From: Mycobacterium kiyosense
GTDB lineage: Bacteria > Actinomycetota > Actinomycetes > Mycobacteriales > Mycobacteriaceae
DNA: 64,000 nt
NCBI GenBank assembly: GCA_021654635.1
Contig: AP025179.1
Location: forward strand, 1,612,001 to 1,676,000
Direction: 5' to 3'
A model generated the notes under the pieces. It had not been told where the DNA came from. It saw only the letters and a list, made by a program, of their open reading frames with translations, and ran no database searches. Positions 38,576 through 47,114 of this stretch are shown here, piece by piece; within the stretch, counting starts at the first letter, position 1, and the number at the start of each line of letters is the position of its first letter. The translations under genes and the position numbers were made by a program.

Positions 38576-39535
38576 ATGAACGCCGTCGAGGTTGTGCTGC
38601 CGTTCTGGCTCGACCGACCCGACCGGGAAGCACTCGAGGTGGCGCAATCCGCTTCCGACAACGGTTTCGGCGCGCTGTGGATCGGGGAGATGGCCACCTA
38701 CGATGCGTTCGCGCTGGCGACCGCGATCGGGTTGCGTGCGCCGGATTTGACGCTGAACATCGGACCGCTGGCGGTCGGGGTGCGCGGGCCGGTGACCCTG
38801 GCGCTGGGCGCCAGCTCGGTGGCCTCCCTCACCGGCAACCCGGTGCACCTCGCGCTGGGGGCGTCCAGCCCGATGATCGTTGCCGGCTGGCACAACCGCG
38901 GCTGGGCGCAGCACGTGTCCGTCATGCGCGAAACCATCGAATGTCTGCGCCCGATGCTGGCGGGTGACCGCGTCGACTACACGGGCCGGCATGTCGGCAG
39001 CCACGGTTTCCGGCTACGCACACCCATCCCTGAGGCGCGAATCGCGTTGGGGGCGTTCGGCCCCGCCATGATCAGGCTGGCGGCGCAGCTGGCCGACGAG
39101 GTGGTGCTCAACCTGGCGTCGCCGGCGCGTGTCGCGCAGGTCCGGGCGGCGATCGAGGAGGCCACCTCGCCTGGTCGCCCGGCGCCGCGGCTGACCGTCT
39201 GGGTGCCGGTCGCACTGAATCCGGGCGCCGCTGCTCGCGCGCAGCTGGCCGGACAGCTGGCGGTGTACCTTGCCCCGCCGGGTTACGGAGAGATGTTCAG
39301 CGACTTGGGTTTCGGCGATCTCGTCGGCAAGGCCCGGGCCGGCGCCGCCCGGCGCGAAGTGGCGGCTGCGGTGCCCGTCGAACTGCTGGATGCGGTGTCG
39401 GCCTTGGGCTCAGCCGAGCGGATCGCCGAACGGCTGGGCGCCTACGCGCAGGCCGGTGCCGACTGTGTCGCGCTGGTGCCCGCCACCGCGGAAGATCCCG
39501 GCGCCCGGGCAACGCTGAGGACGCTGGCGCCCTGA
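38576..39535 (+). CDS. LLM-class F420-dependent oxidoreductase
   Basis: 319 residues. SASDNGFGALWIGEMATYDAFALAT, LTLNIGPLAVGVRGPVTLALGASSVASLTG and PEARIALGAFGPAMIRLAAQLADEVVLNL place it in the LLM family. ATG at 38576 is preferred, with GTG at 38573 one codon earlier. Third gene of the LLM - flavoprotein - LLM operon. Confidence 0.85.
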   Translation: MNAVEVVLPFWLDRPDREALEVAQSASDNGFGALWIGEMATYDAFALATAIGLRAPDLTLNIGPLAVGVRGPVTLALGASSVASLTGNPVHLALGASSPMIVAGWHNRGWAQHVSVMRETIECLRPMLAGDRVDYTGRHVGSHGFRLRTPIPEARIALGAFGPAMIRLAAQLADEVVLNLASPARVAQVRAAIEEATSPGRPAPRLTVWVPVALNPGAAARAQLAGQLAVYLAPPGYGEMFSDLGFGDLVGKARAGAARREVAAAVPVELLDAVSALGSAERIAERLGAYAQAGADCVALVPATAEDPGARATLRTLAP

Positions 39536-39565
39536 AGGGTGCCTACGTGGTGCCGCGACACGTCG

Positions 39566-40647
39566 TCACCTGTCGATCTTGAAGCGGCCGGCGAACGCGC
39601 GCAGCGGCAGGTCGGCGCTGGTGATCAGGCCGGGGGGAGCGGCGACGACCGACTTGATGGAGTTCAGCGCGGGCAGGCCGGTCACGGTCATGCCGATCGA
39701 GGCGAAGTTGTCCGGGTTGGACAGGTCGACGCCCGGCTTCGGGAAGATCATGTGCTTGTTGTAGATGCAGGGGTCGCCCTTGATCTGGGTGATGTAGCAG
39801 CCCTTGATATCCCAGTTCGGGTCGGTGTGCGGGGTCATCTGCCATTCCAGGTGCGTCTCGACCCTGGGGATGCCGTCGACCATGCCCTGGTACTTGATGT
39901 AGTTGCCGCCCAGCGAACCCTTGGGCAGCGTGTACCAGCCCAGGTCGACGTCTTTGGTGCAGGCGCCCAGCTCGTAGCTGAACTTCACCTCGTCGAGTTC
40001 GATTTCGAAGCAGTCGGCCATCATCAGCACGCTGTCGGCGAACACCCGGGTGTACTTCTCCAGCTTCGAGGGGATCGACGGATCATCCACCGGCAGGCCG
40101 TAACCCACCTCGATCCAGGTGTCCTTGGAGTGGTGGCAGGACACGTCGACGGATTCGATGGTGGTGACGTTCTCGATCTCGGCGACGTCGGCCGAACACA
40201 CCACCCCCCAGGATCTGGTTGACGCCGGGGTTCATGCCGGTCCCGTAGAACGTCGTGCCGCCCTTCGCGCAGGCTTCTGCCAAGAGCTGGGTGACCGGCT
40301 TGCCGGAGTGGTGCGGGTGATTGCGGTCCCGGTGCCATCCGGTGATCCAGTCGGCGGTGGTCACGATGTTGATGCCGGCCTCGAGGACTTTCACGTAGAG
40401 GTCTTCGTCGGGGGAAGACGCCGTGGAAGGTCAGCACGTCGGGTCTGGCGGCGATGATCTCCTCGACGGTGCCGGTGGCCTTGACTCCGTTGGCCGGCAG
40501 GCCGACCAGCTCGCCGACGTCTTTGCCGACCTTCTCCGGTGAATAACAGTGCACGCCAATGAGTTCGAGATCGGGGTGGGTGGCGATGCGCTTGATCATC
40601 TCCGAACCGACATTGCCGGTGGCAACCTGGAAAACCTTGATCGTCAT
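39566..40647 (-). CDS. DapB-like NAD(P)-dependent oxidoreductase, frame broken twice
   Basis: 360 residues when rejoined. N-terminal Rossmann motif VFQVATGNVGSEMIKRI, then TADWITGWHRDRN and FYGTGMNPGVNQI, and a C-terminal domain (DLGWYTLPKGSLGGNYIKYQG). It belongs to the dihydrodipicolinate-reductase-like group common in mycobacterial sterol/terpene clusters; a paralogue lies at 51927. Extra bases in runs at 40409-40413 (CCCCC on the coding strand) and about 40203-40209 (GGGGGG) break the frame. Probably co-transcribed with the Rieske gene, 13 bp upstream. Confidence 0.78.
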
Positions 40648-40660
40648 GGGTGGCCCTTCA

Positions 40661-41689
40661 CTAGGAGTTGGCTGCAGCCAGTTCGGCGGCGGTGCCGCCC
40701 TTGCCGTCGGGATAGAACCTCTTGGCCCAGTTGCGAATTGCGGTGAACCCTTCGTACTCCGCGGACGCCAGGGCGGGTGGGTCGGAGTAGCGCTGGTGCG
40801 CCCAGATATGGATGTCCTGGGTGAACTGCCGGATCACTTCCGCACCGAACGAGCGGGCGTTGGCCTCGTCGCGTTCGGCGCGCTCCGCCGGCCGGCCCGG
40901 GACCCGCCCGATGTAGACCATGAACCGGACGTCGGAGGTGCGCTCGTCGACCGGCGTGATCGCCGAGATGGTGCGGTTGTCGATCATTCCCCAACTCTTG
41001 GTGACCGCGATGCCCAGACCGCCGTTGATGGCCTCCACACCACTTTTGACGTCATCGATGCTCTGCTGGTCATCGCCTTCGAAGGTGATGGTGAAGTCCA
41101 CGTAGGACACCGCGTCGTCGAAGTCGTGCCGGGTGAAGACGGGCACGATCGGCGTGTTGTGGACGTACTTGAAGTGGGCGAAGTCGACCCCGTTCTCCAG
41201 CACGTACTGCGGGTGCATCTCCAGGCCCTGCCGAAACAGCCGCTGCTGCGGATAGTAGTCGGCTGGCCCGCTGCCGTCGGCGAAGCTGGCGAAGACGTCG
41301 GGCGCGTCGAAAAACGGTGGGCGGCACTCGATGTCGTGCCAGATGTAGACCGACTCGTTGCGCTCCACCACGGGGTAGGTGCGGATGCGACGGCCGCGGT
41401 TGGGGCGGTCCTGGTAGGGGATGCAGACGTTGCGTCCCTGCTGGCTCCACTGCCAGCCGTGGAACGGGCACTGCAGCACGTCGCCGACCACTTTGCCGCC
41501 GTAGCCCAGGTGGGCGCCCAGGTGTTCGCAGTAGGCGTTCATCACGGTCAGCTGACCCGATTCGGCGCGCCAGGCGACCATTTCCTGGTCGAAGTACTTC
41601 ATGGTGTGGACATCGCCGATGCCGATCTCGTCAGACCACGCAACCTGGAACCATCCGGTTGGTTTCATCGACAACGGCGGCTTGGCCAT
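40661..41689 (-). CDS. Rieske non-heme iron oxygenase, alpha subunit (KshA-like)
   Basis: 342 residues. [2Fe-2S] ligands C54, H56, C74 and H77 (YCEHLGAH and QCPFHGW); mononuclear iron motif ENGVDFAHFKYVHN (N166, D169, H172, H177). It hydroxylates a large hydrophobic substrate with electrons from a separate reductase, as in 3-ketosteroid 9-alpha-hydroxylase. A -35/-10 promoter is visible upstream (41748-41720). Divergent from a TetR gene. The substrate is inference from family and neighbours. Confidence 0.87.
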   Translation of the reverse strand: MAKPPLSMKPTGWFQVAWSDEIGIGDVHTMKYFDQEMVAWRAESGQLTVMNAYCEHLGAHLGYGGKVVGDVLQCPFHGWQWSQQGRNVCIPYQDRPNRGRRIRTYPVVERNESVYIWHDIECRPPFFDAPDVFASFADGSGPADYYPQQRLFRQGLEMHPQYVLENGVDFAHFKYVHNTPIVPVFTRHDFDDAVSYVDFTITFEGDDQQSIDDVKSGVEAINGGLGIAVTKSWGMIDNRTISAITPVDERTSDVRFMVYIGRVPGRPAERAERDEANARSFGAEVIRQFTQDIHIWAHQRYSDPPALASAEYEGFTAIRNWAKRFYPDGKGGTAAELAAANS

Positions 41690-41719
41690 ACGTGCGGTCC
41701 TCCCGATTCGTCACGGAGA

Positions 41720-41748
41720 ACTCTAGGAAAAAGTCATAAAGGTGTCAA
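41720..41748 (-). promoter_or_regulatory. SigA-type promoter TTGACA-N17-TAGAGT for the Rieske operon
   Basis: On the minus strand TTGACA (41748-41743), 17-base spacer, TAGAGT (41725-41720), about 30 bases before the Rieske ATG. The spacing is ideal for a housekeeping promoter. The divergent TetR at 41781 is well placed to block it. Confidence 0.55.
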
Positions 41749-41780
41749 CGAAACTTCTCTGGTGGCGTTACGATGCGGGG

Positions 41781-42422
41781 ATGGCGGTGGCGGACAGCGC
41801 GGGTCGCAGATCGAACAGGCGAGGTGTGGCCACCCGCGAGGCGATGTTGCAGGCGGCGGTGAGCGCGCTGGCGTCCGGCGATCCCGGCGCGGTTTCGGCC
41901 AACCGCATCGCCAAGCAGATCGGTGTCACCTGGGGCACCGTGCAATATCAGTTCGGCGACGCCGACGGATTCTGGGCGGCGGTGCTGCATCACACCGCCG
42001 AACGGCGGGCCAACGTGTTCACCCAACCCGATACCGGGGCGCCGTTGCAGGCGCGGGTCGCGCAGATCATCGACACCCTCTACGACGGCCTGAACGCACC
42101 GGACTCCCGGGCCATCGAGAACCTGCGCGCAGCCTTACCGCGCGAGCCCGGCGAGCTGGATCGGCTCTATCCGCGCACCGCGGCCGAACTGCGCTCCTGG
42201 GGGCAGGGCTGGCATGCGACCTGTCAGAAGGCGTTCGCCGACCTGCAGGTCGATCCGCAGCGGGTGCGCGAGATGGCTACGCTGATCCCCGGCGCGATGC
42301 GCGGCCTGGTGTCCGAGCGGCAATTGGGCAGTTACGCGGACCTGGACGAGGCCCGCCGCGGGCTGACCAACGCCATCGTGTCCTATCTGGCTGAATCTGT
42401 TGTGGTGCAACGTATTAAATAA
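41781..42422 (+). CDS. TetR family transcriptional regulator
   Basis: 213 residues; HTH in ANRIAKQIGVTWGTVQYQFGDADGFW. Divergent from the Rieske oxygenase operon with the promoter in between, so a repressor of that operon is likely. ATG 41781 begins MAVADSAGRRSNRRG; an upstream in-frame start would add residues with no family resemblance. It ends tail-to-tail with the acyl-CoA ligase gene (8-bp overlap). Confidence 0.83.
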   Translation: MAVADSAGRRSNRRGVATREAMLQAAVSALASGDPGAVSANRIAKQIGVTWGTVQYQFGDADGFWAAVLHHTAERRANVFTQPDTGAPLQARVAQIIDTLYDGLNAPDSRAIENLRAALPREPGELDRLYPRTAAELRSWGQGWHATCQKAFADLQVDPQRVREMATLIPGAMRGLVSERQLGSYADLDEARRGLTNAIVSYLAESVVVQRIK

Positions 42423-43779
42423 GGGGGACAAAGCGGCGCAACTTGCCGCTGACGGGATGACGATCAACCCGGTCCACCGCATGGACGGTCACCTCGGGGC
42501 GGTTCAGGCCGGCATCGACCAGCGCCCGGCGCAGCCGTCCCGCCAATCCGTACTGTACCCGATCGTCCTCGAAAATCGCGAAAACTTCTATCCCACATAC
42601 AGTTTGGTGTACCTGGTAATCGGTCACCCCGGGGGTTGTGGCCAGCACCGAGCGGATGGCAATGGGGTGAATGGTGGTGTGCTGGTATCGCAGCACGTCG
42701 TCACTGCGTCCCTGAACACGAGCCCGCAGATGGCCGTGTTCGTCGGCGTCGGGCTGGCGGGTGAAGATGTCGGTGAGCTCGTAGCGGATCAGCGGCTGGA
42801 CGAGATTATAGAGATTGGTTACCAACACTTTGGCCGACGGGACGCCGGGTGCCACGGGCCGGTTGTCGGCATCGACGAGTTCGACGATGCACATGTCGGT
42901 GTTGAACGCGAACACGTCATCGTCCGGGCCGGTCTTGCCCACCAGTCCTTCCGTCGAGCCGAAGCCGTCAAAGACCGGTACCCCGAACGCTTCCCGGATC
43001 GAGACACGCATTTCGGGAAGCAGCGTCTCGCTGGTGGTGTTGACCTCCGTTGGTGCGATCCGCAGTCGGCCCGCGCCGGCCTCGACGGCAAGGCGGACCA
43101 GCATGCTCGCATACCCGCCCAACACCTCGGGCTGCCACGCGTTGAGCCGGTCGACAATTTCCCAGATCGGTTGTGTCGCGGGCACGAGATCGACATGGGC
43201 GGGTGCATCGCCGCCCTCGGTCAGCGCCGCCAGTAAACCCGTGGCGTGCACGGCCGACGGCGCGGCCACCATCGCGATGCGCGGCGGCTTGGTCGGCGCC
43301 GTCGCGCAGCGCAGTGATTCCACCGGCGGCCGGGCAAGAGCGGAGAGGAACCCGGCGGTCGCGGCACGATCGTAGACGAACAGGCCGCGTCGCCCCGAGC
43401 ATCCACCCGTGCTCAGTGCGATGTAGTCGTCGAGGATCGGCACCGGCCGTTCTACCGTTGCCGCAAGCGATGATTCGATGTCGCCGCGCCTGAGGCGAGG
43501 ATCGGTGAAGACGTCGTCTAGGGCTTCCATCATCTCGGCTTTTGTCATCACCGGCAGCGCCGAAAGGTCGGTGGGGTCGATGTCGGTGACATCGATGTCG
43601 CCAAGCCGGCGGCGATGAAACGGCGAGTGCTCGACGGCGTGCGACAGCAACGTGTGCAGGCTGCGACGCTGTGCAGCGAGGATTTCGTCGGTGCTGAAGA
43701 ACAGGGCGTTAAACTGTTCTGGCGCAGCGATATTCACGGCGGTGATCACGTCGTTGCGGAACCGGTGCCATGGGGTCAC
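42415..43779 (-). CDS. Phenylacetate-CoA ligase-like (PaaK-like) adenylate-forming enzyme
   Basis: 454 residues. The P-loop reads STGGCSGRRG rather than the common SSGTTG, followed by TSETLLPEMRVSIREAFGVPVFDGFGSTEG and the QGRSDDVLRYQHTTIHP hinge; the C-terminal Lys is in HPVSGKLRRF. It would activate an aromatic or cyclic acid as CoA thioester. ATG 43779 overlaps the stop of the upstream TetR (ATGA), so regulator and enzyme form one unit. Confidence 0.78.
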   Translation of the reverse strand: MTPWHRFRNDVITAVNIAAPEQFNALFFSTDEILAAQRRSLHTLLSHAVEHSPFHRRRLGDIDVTDIDPTDLSALPVMTKAEMMEALDDVFTDPRLRRGDIESSLAATVERPVPILDDYIALSTGGCSGRRGLFVYDRAATAGFLSALARPPVESLRCATAPTKPPRIAMVAAPSAVHATGLLAALTEGGDAPAHVDLVPATQPIWEIVDRLNAWQPEVLGGYASMLVRLAVEAGAGRLRIAPTEVNTTSETLLPEMRVSIREAFGVPVFDGFGSTEGLVGKTGPDDDVFAFNTDMCIVELVDADNRPVAPGVPSAKVLVTNLYNLVQPLIRYELTDIFTRQPDADEHGHLRARVQGRSDDVLRYQHTTIHPIAIRSVLATTPGVTDYQVHQTVCGIEVFAIFEDDRVQYGLAGRLRRALVDAGLNRPEVTVHAVDRVDRHPVSGKLRRFVPLI

Positions 43780-44387
43780 TTCGAGCTCCCGTCCTCGGCG
43801 AGTCCGAGGGCACGGATCAACAATTGCGTGGCGTGCTCGTCGGGTATCGCGTCCGGATTGGCGGCACGCTCCAGCGCCAGGCCGGCGGTGCCCGCTTGAA
43901 GAAACTCGGCGACCGACCGTAACGGCACCGTCGGTCGCACACCGGTCGGCTCGAAGAGACGTTCCAGCGCTGTCGCGATGCCCTCGATCGTGCGGGCGTG
44001 AGCTTCGGCGTATCGCCGGTTCAGCTCGGCATCGCGAAGTGCCAGGGCGCGGAATTCGACCAGTAGCTGGGCCCAGCCGGGTTCCGCGGCGGCATCTCGT
44101 TGCCCGGCACGAATCAGCTCCCGCAGCCCTTCGGCCCCGGCGAACTCTTTGGCCAGGCGCTCGTTCTCGGCAGCCCGCTCGGTAATCCGTCGCTCCAGCA
44201 ACGCTAAGAACATGTCGGCTTTGCTGCCGAACTGCGAGTAGACGACGCCCCGGGAGAAGCCTGCCTCGTCGGCGATGGTCTCCAGGCTGGCGCCGCCGTA
44301 CCCCCGTGCCACGAAGACCCGCTGTGCGGCGACGAGCACCTTTTCGCGATTCCGTTCGACCTGTTGGACCCTGGTTAACCTGGGCAT
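43776..44387 (-). CDS. TetR family transcriptional regulator
   Basis: 203 residues; HTH in ASLETIADEAGFSRGVVYSQFGSKADMF. It heads a two-gene unit with the PaaK-like gene and is divergent from the 44478 gene. A large symmetric dyad (44395-44434) begins 8 bp upstream of its start, the likely operator for self-control and for the divergent gene. Confidence 0.87.
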   Translation of the reverse strand: MPRLTRVQQVERNREKVLVAAQRVFVARGYGGASLETIADEAGFSRGVVYSQFGSKADMFLALLERRITERAAENERLAKEFAGAEGLRELIRAGQRDAAAEPGWAQLLVEFRALALRDAELNRRYAEAHARTIEGIATALERLFEPTGVRPTVPLRSVAEFLQAGTAGLALERAANPDAIPDEHATQLLIRALGLAEDGSSK

Positions 44388-44394
44388 ATCCGGA

Positions 44395-44434
44395 ATTAGA
44401 TACTGATGTTATTCGAATGTCAATGGTATCTAAT
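44395..44434. promoter_or_regulatory. 40-bp nested dyad (candidate TetR operator)
   Basis: Outer arms ATTAGATAC (44395-44403) and GTATCTAAT (44426-44434) and an inner palindrome ATTCGAAT (44411-44418) share the same centre of symmetry. It lies between the TetR start and the divergent 44478 gene. Confidence 0.6.
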
Positions 44435-44477
44435 CTGGTGACGAGTCAAAGCGAGTGGCCGTGGGTAACACACTGCT

Positions 44478-45458
44478 GTGAATATCGTCGACGCTGTTGG
44501 TCAGCGCCTGGTCTCTCTATATCGCCGTACCGGGGCCGATGTGCCGTTCGGCGATCCGACGCCCTCGCACGGCACCGAGATGGAGGGCTGGTTCTGGCGA
44601 CTGTCCGATCCGGCCGACGGTCGCGTGGTGGTTGCTTTGTGCAGTGAGAACCGCCATCCCGACGGCAACTGGTCCACGGCGGCGATCGCGCTGCACCCCG
44701 GCGGGGTGGTGCGCTCGGCGGCGGTCGACGGCGTACTGGCCGATCGGCAAGAATTCTCGGTGCAGGCCGACGCCGCCGGCAATGTGATCGATGCGACCCG
44801 CGACCGGCTCAAGATGGTGCTAGGCGACACCGCCGTCGATCTGAAATTCACTGATGCGTTCCAGTGGCCCAAGGCATTCGGCGGCGGGGGAGTGTTCTCG
44901 GCGGTGCCGTTTCTGAACCAGTACTGGCACCCCTACCGGTTGGACGGCAAGGCCTCCGGGACCGTCACGCACGGCGACCAGCGCTGGACGTTCAACAACG
45001 CCACGCTGTACTGCGAACGCAACTGGGGAGCGGGTTTCCCGGTGCGGTGGTGGTGGGGCCAGGCCCACGACTTCGGTGACGCCGATGTGTCGGTGGCTTT
45101 CTCCGGCGGCCTGCTCGAGCTCGGGCCGCTCAAGCGAGACGTCGGCGGAGTCGTTGTGCGACTGGGAAATCGGGTGCTGCGCGTCACGTCCCCGGCGTTG
45201 GTGTCGTCGGAGTGCGACGTGGAGCACTGGCACGTCGACGCGCGCAACGCACGTTTCCGGGTGGAGCTGGACGGACACGGAACGGGCGACGGTCCGCACG
45301 TGCTGCCAGTGCCGCTGCCGGCCGAGCGCCGCAACATCGACACCGACTACGAGTACCTGGCGGGGACGCTGCACTGCCGGGTCCGGGAATGGGGTCGCAC
45401 CATCTTCGAGGGCACCTCGACGCTGGCCGGGCTGGAGGTCGGCGACCGACCCGCATGA
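44478..45458 (+). CDS. Tocopherol cyclase-like domain protein
   Basis: 326 residues. TLYCERNWGAGFPVRWWWGQ matches the KNWG..FP..WfWxQ signature of tocopherol-cyclase-like proteins, a two-barrel fold related to lipocalin-like hydroxysteroid or carotenoid proteins. It could bind or act on a cyclic lipid. GTG 44478. It sits next to the PaaK-like gene and shares its regulatory region. Confidence 0.65.
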   Translation: MNIVDAVGQRLVSLYRRTGADVPFGDPTPSHGTEMEGWFWRLSDPADGRVVVALCSENRHPDGNWSTAAIALHPGGVVRSAAVDGVLADRQEFSVQADAAGNVIDATRDRLKMVLGDTAVDLKFTDAFQWPKAFGGGGVFSAVPFLNQYWHPYRLDGKASGTVTHGDQRWTFNNATLYCERNWGAGFPVRWWWGQAHDFGDADVSVAFSGGLLELGPLKRDVGGVVVRLGNRVLRVTSPALVSSECDVEHWHVDARNARFRVELDGHGTGDGPHVLPVPLPAERRNIDTDYEYLAGTLHCRVREWGRTIFEGTSTLAGLEVGDRPA

Positions 45459-45501
45459 CGGGCCCGACGGCGGTAGTCTGCAACGCCATGGGGCAGACGC
45501 G

Positions 45502-46416
45502 ATGAGTGGGGGTCTGTTCGCCCTGCTCGACGACGTTGCGATGCTGGCGCGGCTGACTGCGGCCTCGCTGCACGACGTGGGTCCCGCGGCCGGCCGCGCC
45601 ACCACCAAAGCCGCCGGCGTGGTCATCGACGACACCGCGGTGACGCCGCAGTTCGTCGAGGGAATCTCCGCCGAGCGCGAGTTGCCGATCATCAAGCGCA
45701 TCGCCCTCGGTTCGCTGCGCAACAAGCTGGTGTTCATCCTGCCAGGGGCCATGTTGCTCAGTCAGTTCGCGCCCTGGCTGCTGAGTCCGATCCTGATGCT
45801 GGGCGCCACGTATCTGTGTTACGAAGGCGCCGAGAAGGTTTGGGGCAGTGTGCGTGGCCACGGCCATGCCGCCGACGAGCCGCAGAGCGAGCGACACGTG
45901 GTGAGCGGCGCGGTCCGCACCGACTTCATCCTGTCCGCCGAGATCATGGTGATCGCGCTCAACGAGGTCGCCAAGTCCGCGTTCGTCCCGCGCTTGGTGA
46001 TCCTGGTGATCGTCGCGTTCGTCATCACCGTCGCGGTCTACGGGGTCGTCGCCGCCATCGTGAAGATGGACGATGTCGGCCTGCATCTCACCCAAACCGG
46101 TTCCCGCCTGGGCGGGGTGGTCGGTCGGGCTCTGGTGGGCGGGATGCCGAAGCTGCTCTCGGCGCTGTCGGTGATCGGGACGGTGGCGATGCTGTGGGTG
46201 GGCGGTCACATCCTGCTCACCAACAGCGAGCACCTGGGCTGGCATGCCCCGCACGCGCTGGTGGCGCACGCGCAGGAAGCGGTCCGGCACGGACCGGTGG
46301 GTGGTGTGCTGGCGTGGTTGGTCGACACCGGGATCTCGGCGGTGATCGGCGCGGTGGTCGGCGCCGTCGCGCTGGCCCTGGTGCATATGGTTCAGCGGCT
46401 GCGACGACGGCGCTGA
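45502..46416 (+). CDS. DUF808 family inner-membrane protein (YedI-like)
   Basis: 304 residues starting MSGGLFALLDDVAMLARLTAASL, the strict family start. The hallmark stretch DDTAVTPQFVEGISAERELPIIKRIALGSLRNKLVFILP is followed by about six membrane spans. Function unknown. Its last 25 bp overlap the convergent 46392 gene. Confidence 0.85.
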   Translation: MSGGLFALLDDVAMLARLTAASLHDVGPAAGRATTKAAGVVIDDTAVTPQFVEGISAERELPIIKRIALGSLRNKLVFILPGAMLLSQFAPWLLSPILMLGATYLCYEGAEKVWGSVRGHGHAADEPQSERHVVSGAVRTDFILSAEIMVIALNEVAKSAFVPRLVILVIVAFVITVAVYGVVAAIVKMDDVGLHLTQTGSRLGGVVGRALVGGMPKLLSALSVIGTVAMLWVGGHILLTNSEHLGWHAPHALVAHAQEAVRHGPVGGVLAWLVDTGISAVIGAVVGAVALALVHMVQRLRRRR

Positions 46417-46847
46417 TCGTCCCAGATCCGTTGTGTCTCTTGGCTGACCGACGGGTGGTGGATCCGCTGAAAGTTGCGACCCCCGCGGCCGAATGTCGCG
46501 ACCACTGCGTCGGGAACCTCAGGTTCCAGCAGCGGTTCGGAAAGCCAGTCGCAGGGCCGCACGTGCACCAGATCCGCGGCTGAGGCGGTGTCGACATCGT
46601 CGTAGAAGTAGGGGCCGGCGATCCGCCCGAGCCAGAACAATCCGTCCGGATCCCGGGTCCACACAAAAGAGCCGTTCTCCACCTCGGCGAAGCGGGCAAC
46701 CCGGCGCTCCAGCCGGCCGGACTCGGCGGGGTCGCGCAGCAACCGACCGAAGCCGCACAGGCCCAGCCGGCGGGCGCGTTCGATGGTGAGCCCAGGGTCG
46801 ACGTCGTCGCTGCGGGACCGCAGCGGAGCGCGATACACGTCGGTCAT
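46392..46847 (-). CDS. Conserved hypothetical protein
   Basis: 151 residues, soluble, rich in Arg/Asp. It has TRDPDGLFWLGRIAGPYFYDD and CDWLSEPLLEPEVPDAVVATFGRGGRNFQRIH. I do not recognise the family with certainty; it looks like short mycobacterial proteins of unknown function. ATG 46847; convergent with the DUF808 gene. Confidence 0.6.
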   Translation of the reverse strand: MTDVYRAPLRSRSDDVDPGLTIERARRLGLCGFGRLLRDPAESGRLERRVARFAEVENGSFVWTRDPDGLFWLGRIAGPYFYDDVDTASAADLVHVRPCDWLSEPLLEPEVPDAVVATFGRGGRNFQRIHHPSVSQETQRIWDDQRRRRSR

Positions 46848-46894
46848 GGCCGCGTTATGCTCCGAAGGCCCAACGGGCGGGAGTCAACAACACG

Positions 46895-47114
46895 GTGTCC
46901 ACCTTCCGGCGCTACCTCGTCGTCCAGTCGATGACCTTCGTGTGCGGCATCGTCGGGCCCGTCTTTTTTGATCATGTTCTTTGCCTCCCAACCGGATCCG
47001 CAACTGAAGTGGGCATTCTGGGCCGGCCTGTTCGTCACCTATGCCGACATCATGATCGCGCTGGGTATCACCGCTGCCACCCGTGGCGTTCAGGTGCCGC
47101 AGAAGGTGCGGTAG
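46895..47114 (+). CDS. Small two-span membrane protein, frame broken once
   Basis: About 72 residues when read across the break: [20 protein letters not shown], then the second span [20 protein letters not shown] and the tail [15 protein letters not shown]. The run TTTTTT at 46966-46971 has one T too many; five T give [18 protein letters not shown] 46895 with GGGCGGGAG upstream. Its end overlaps the convergent selO tail by 25 bp. Function unknown. Confidence 0.6.

Noticed and set aside
39566..40647. Three separate small genes
   Set aside because: The three frames join into one DapB-like protein matching the intact paralogue at 51927; single-base gains explain the splits.
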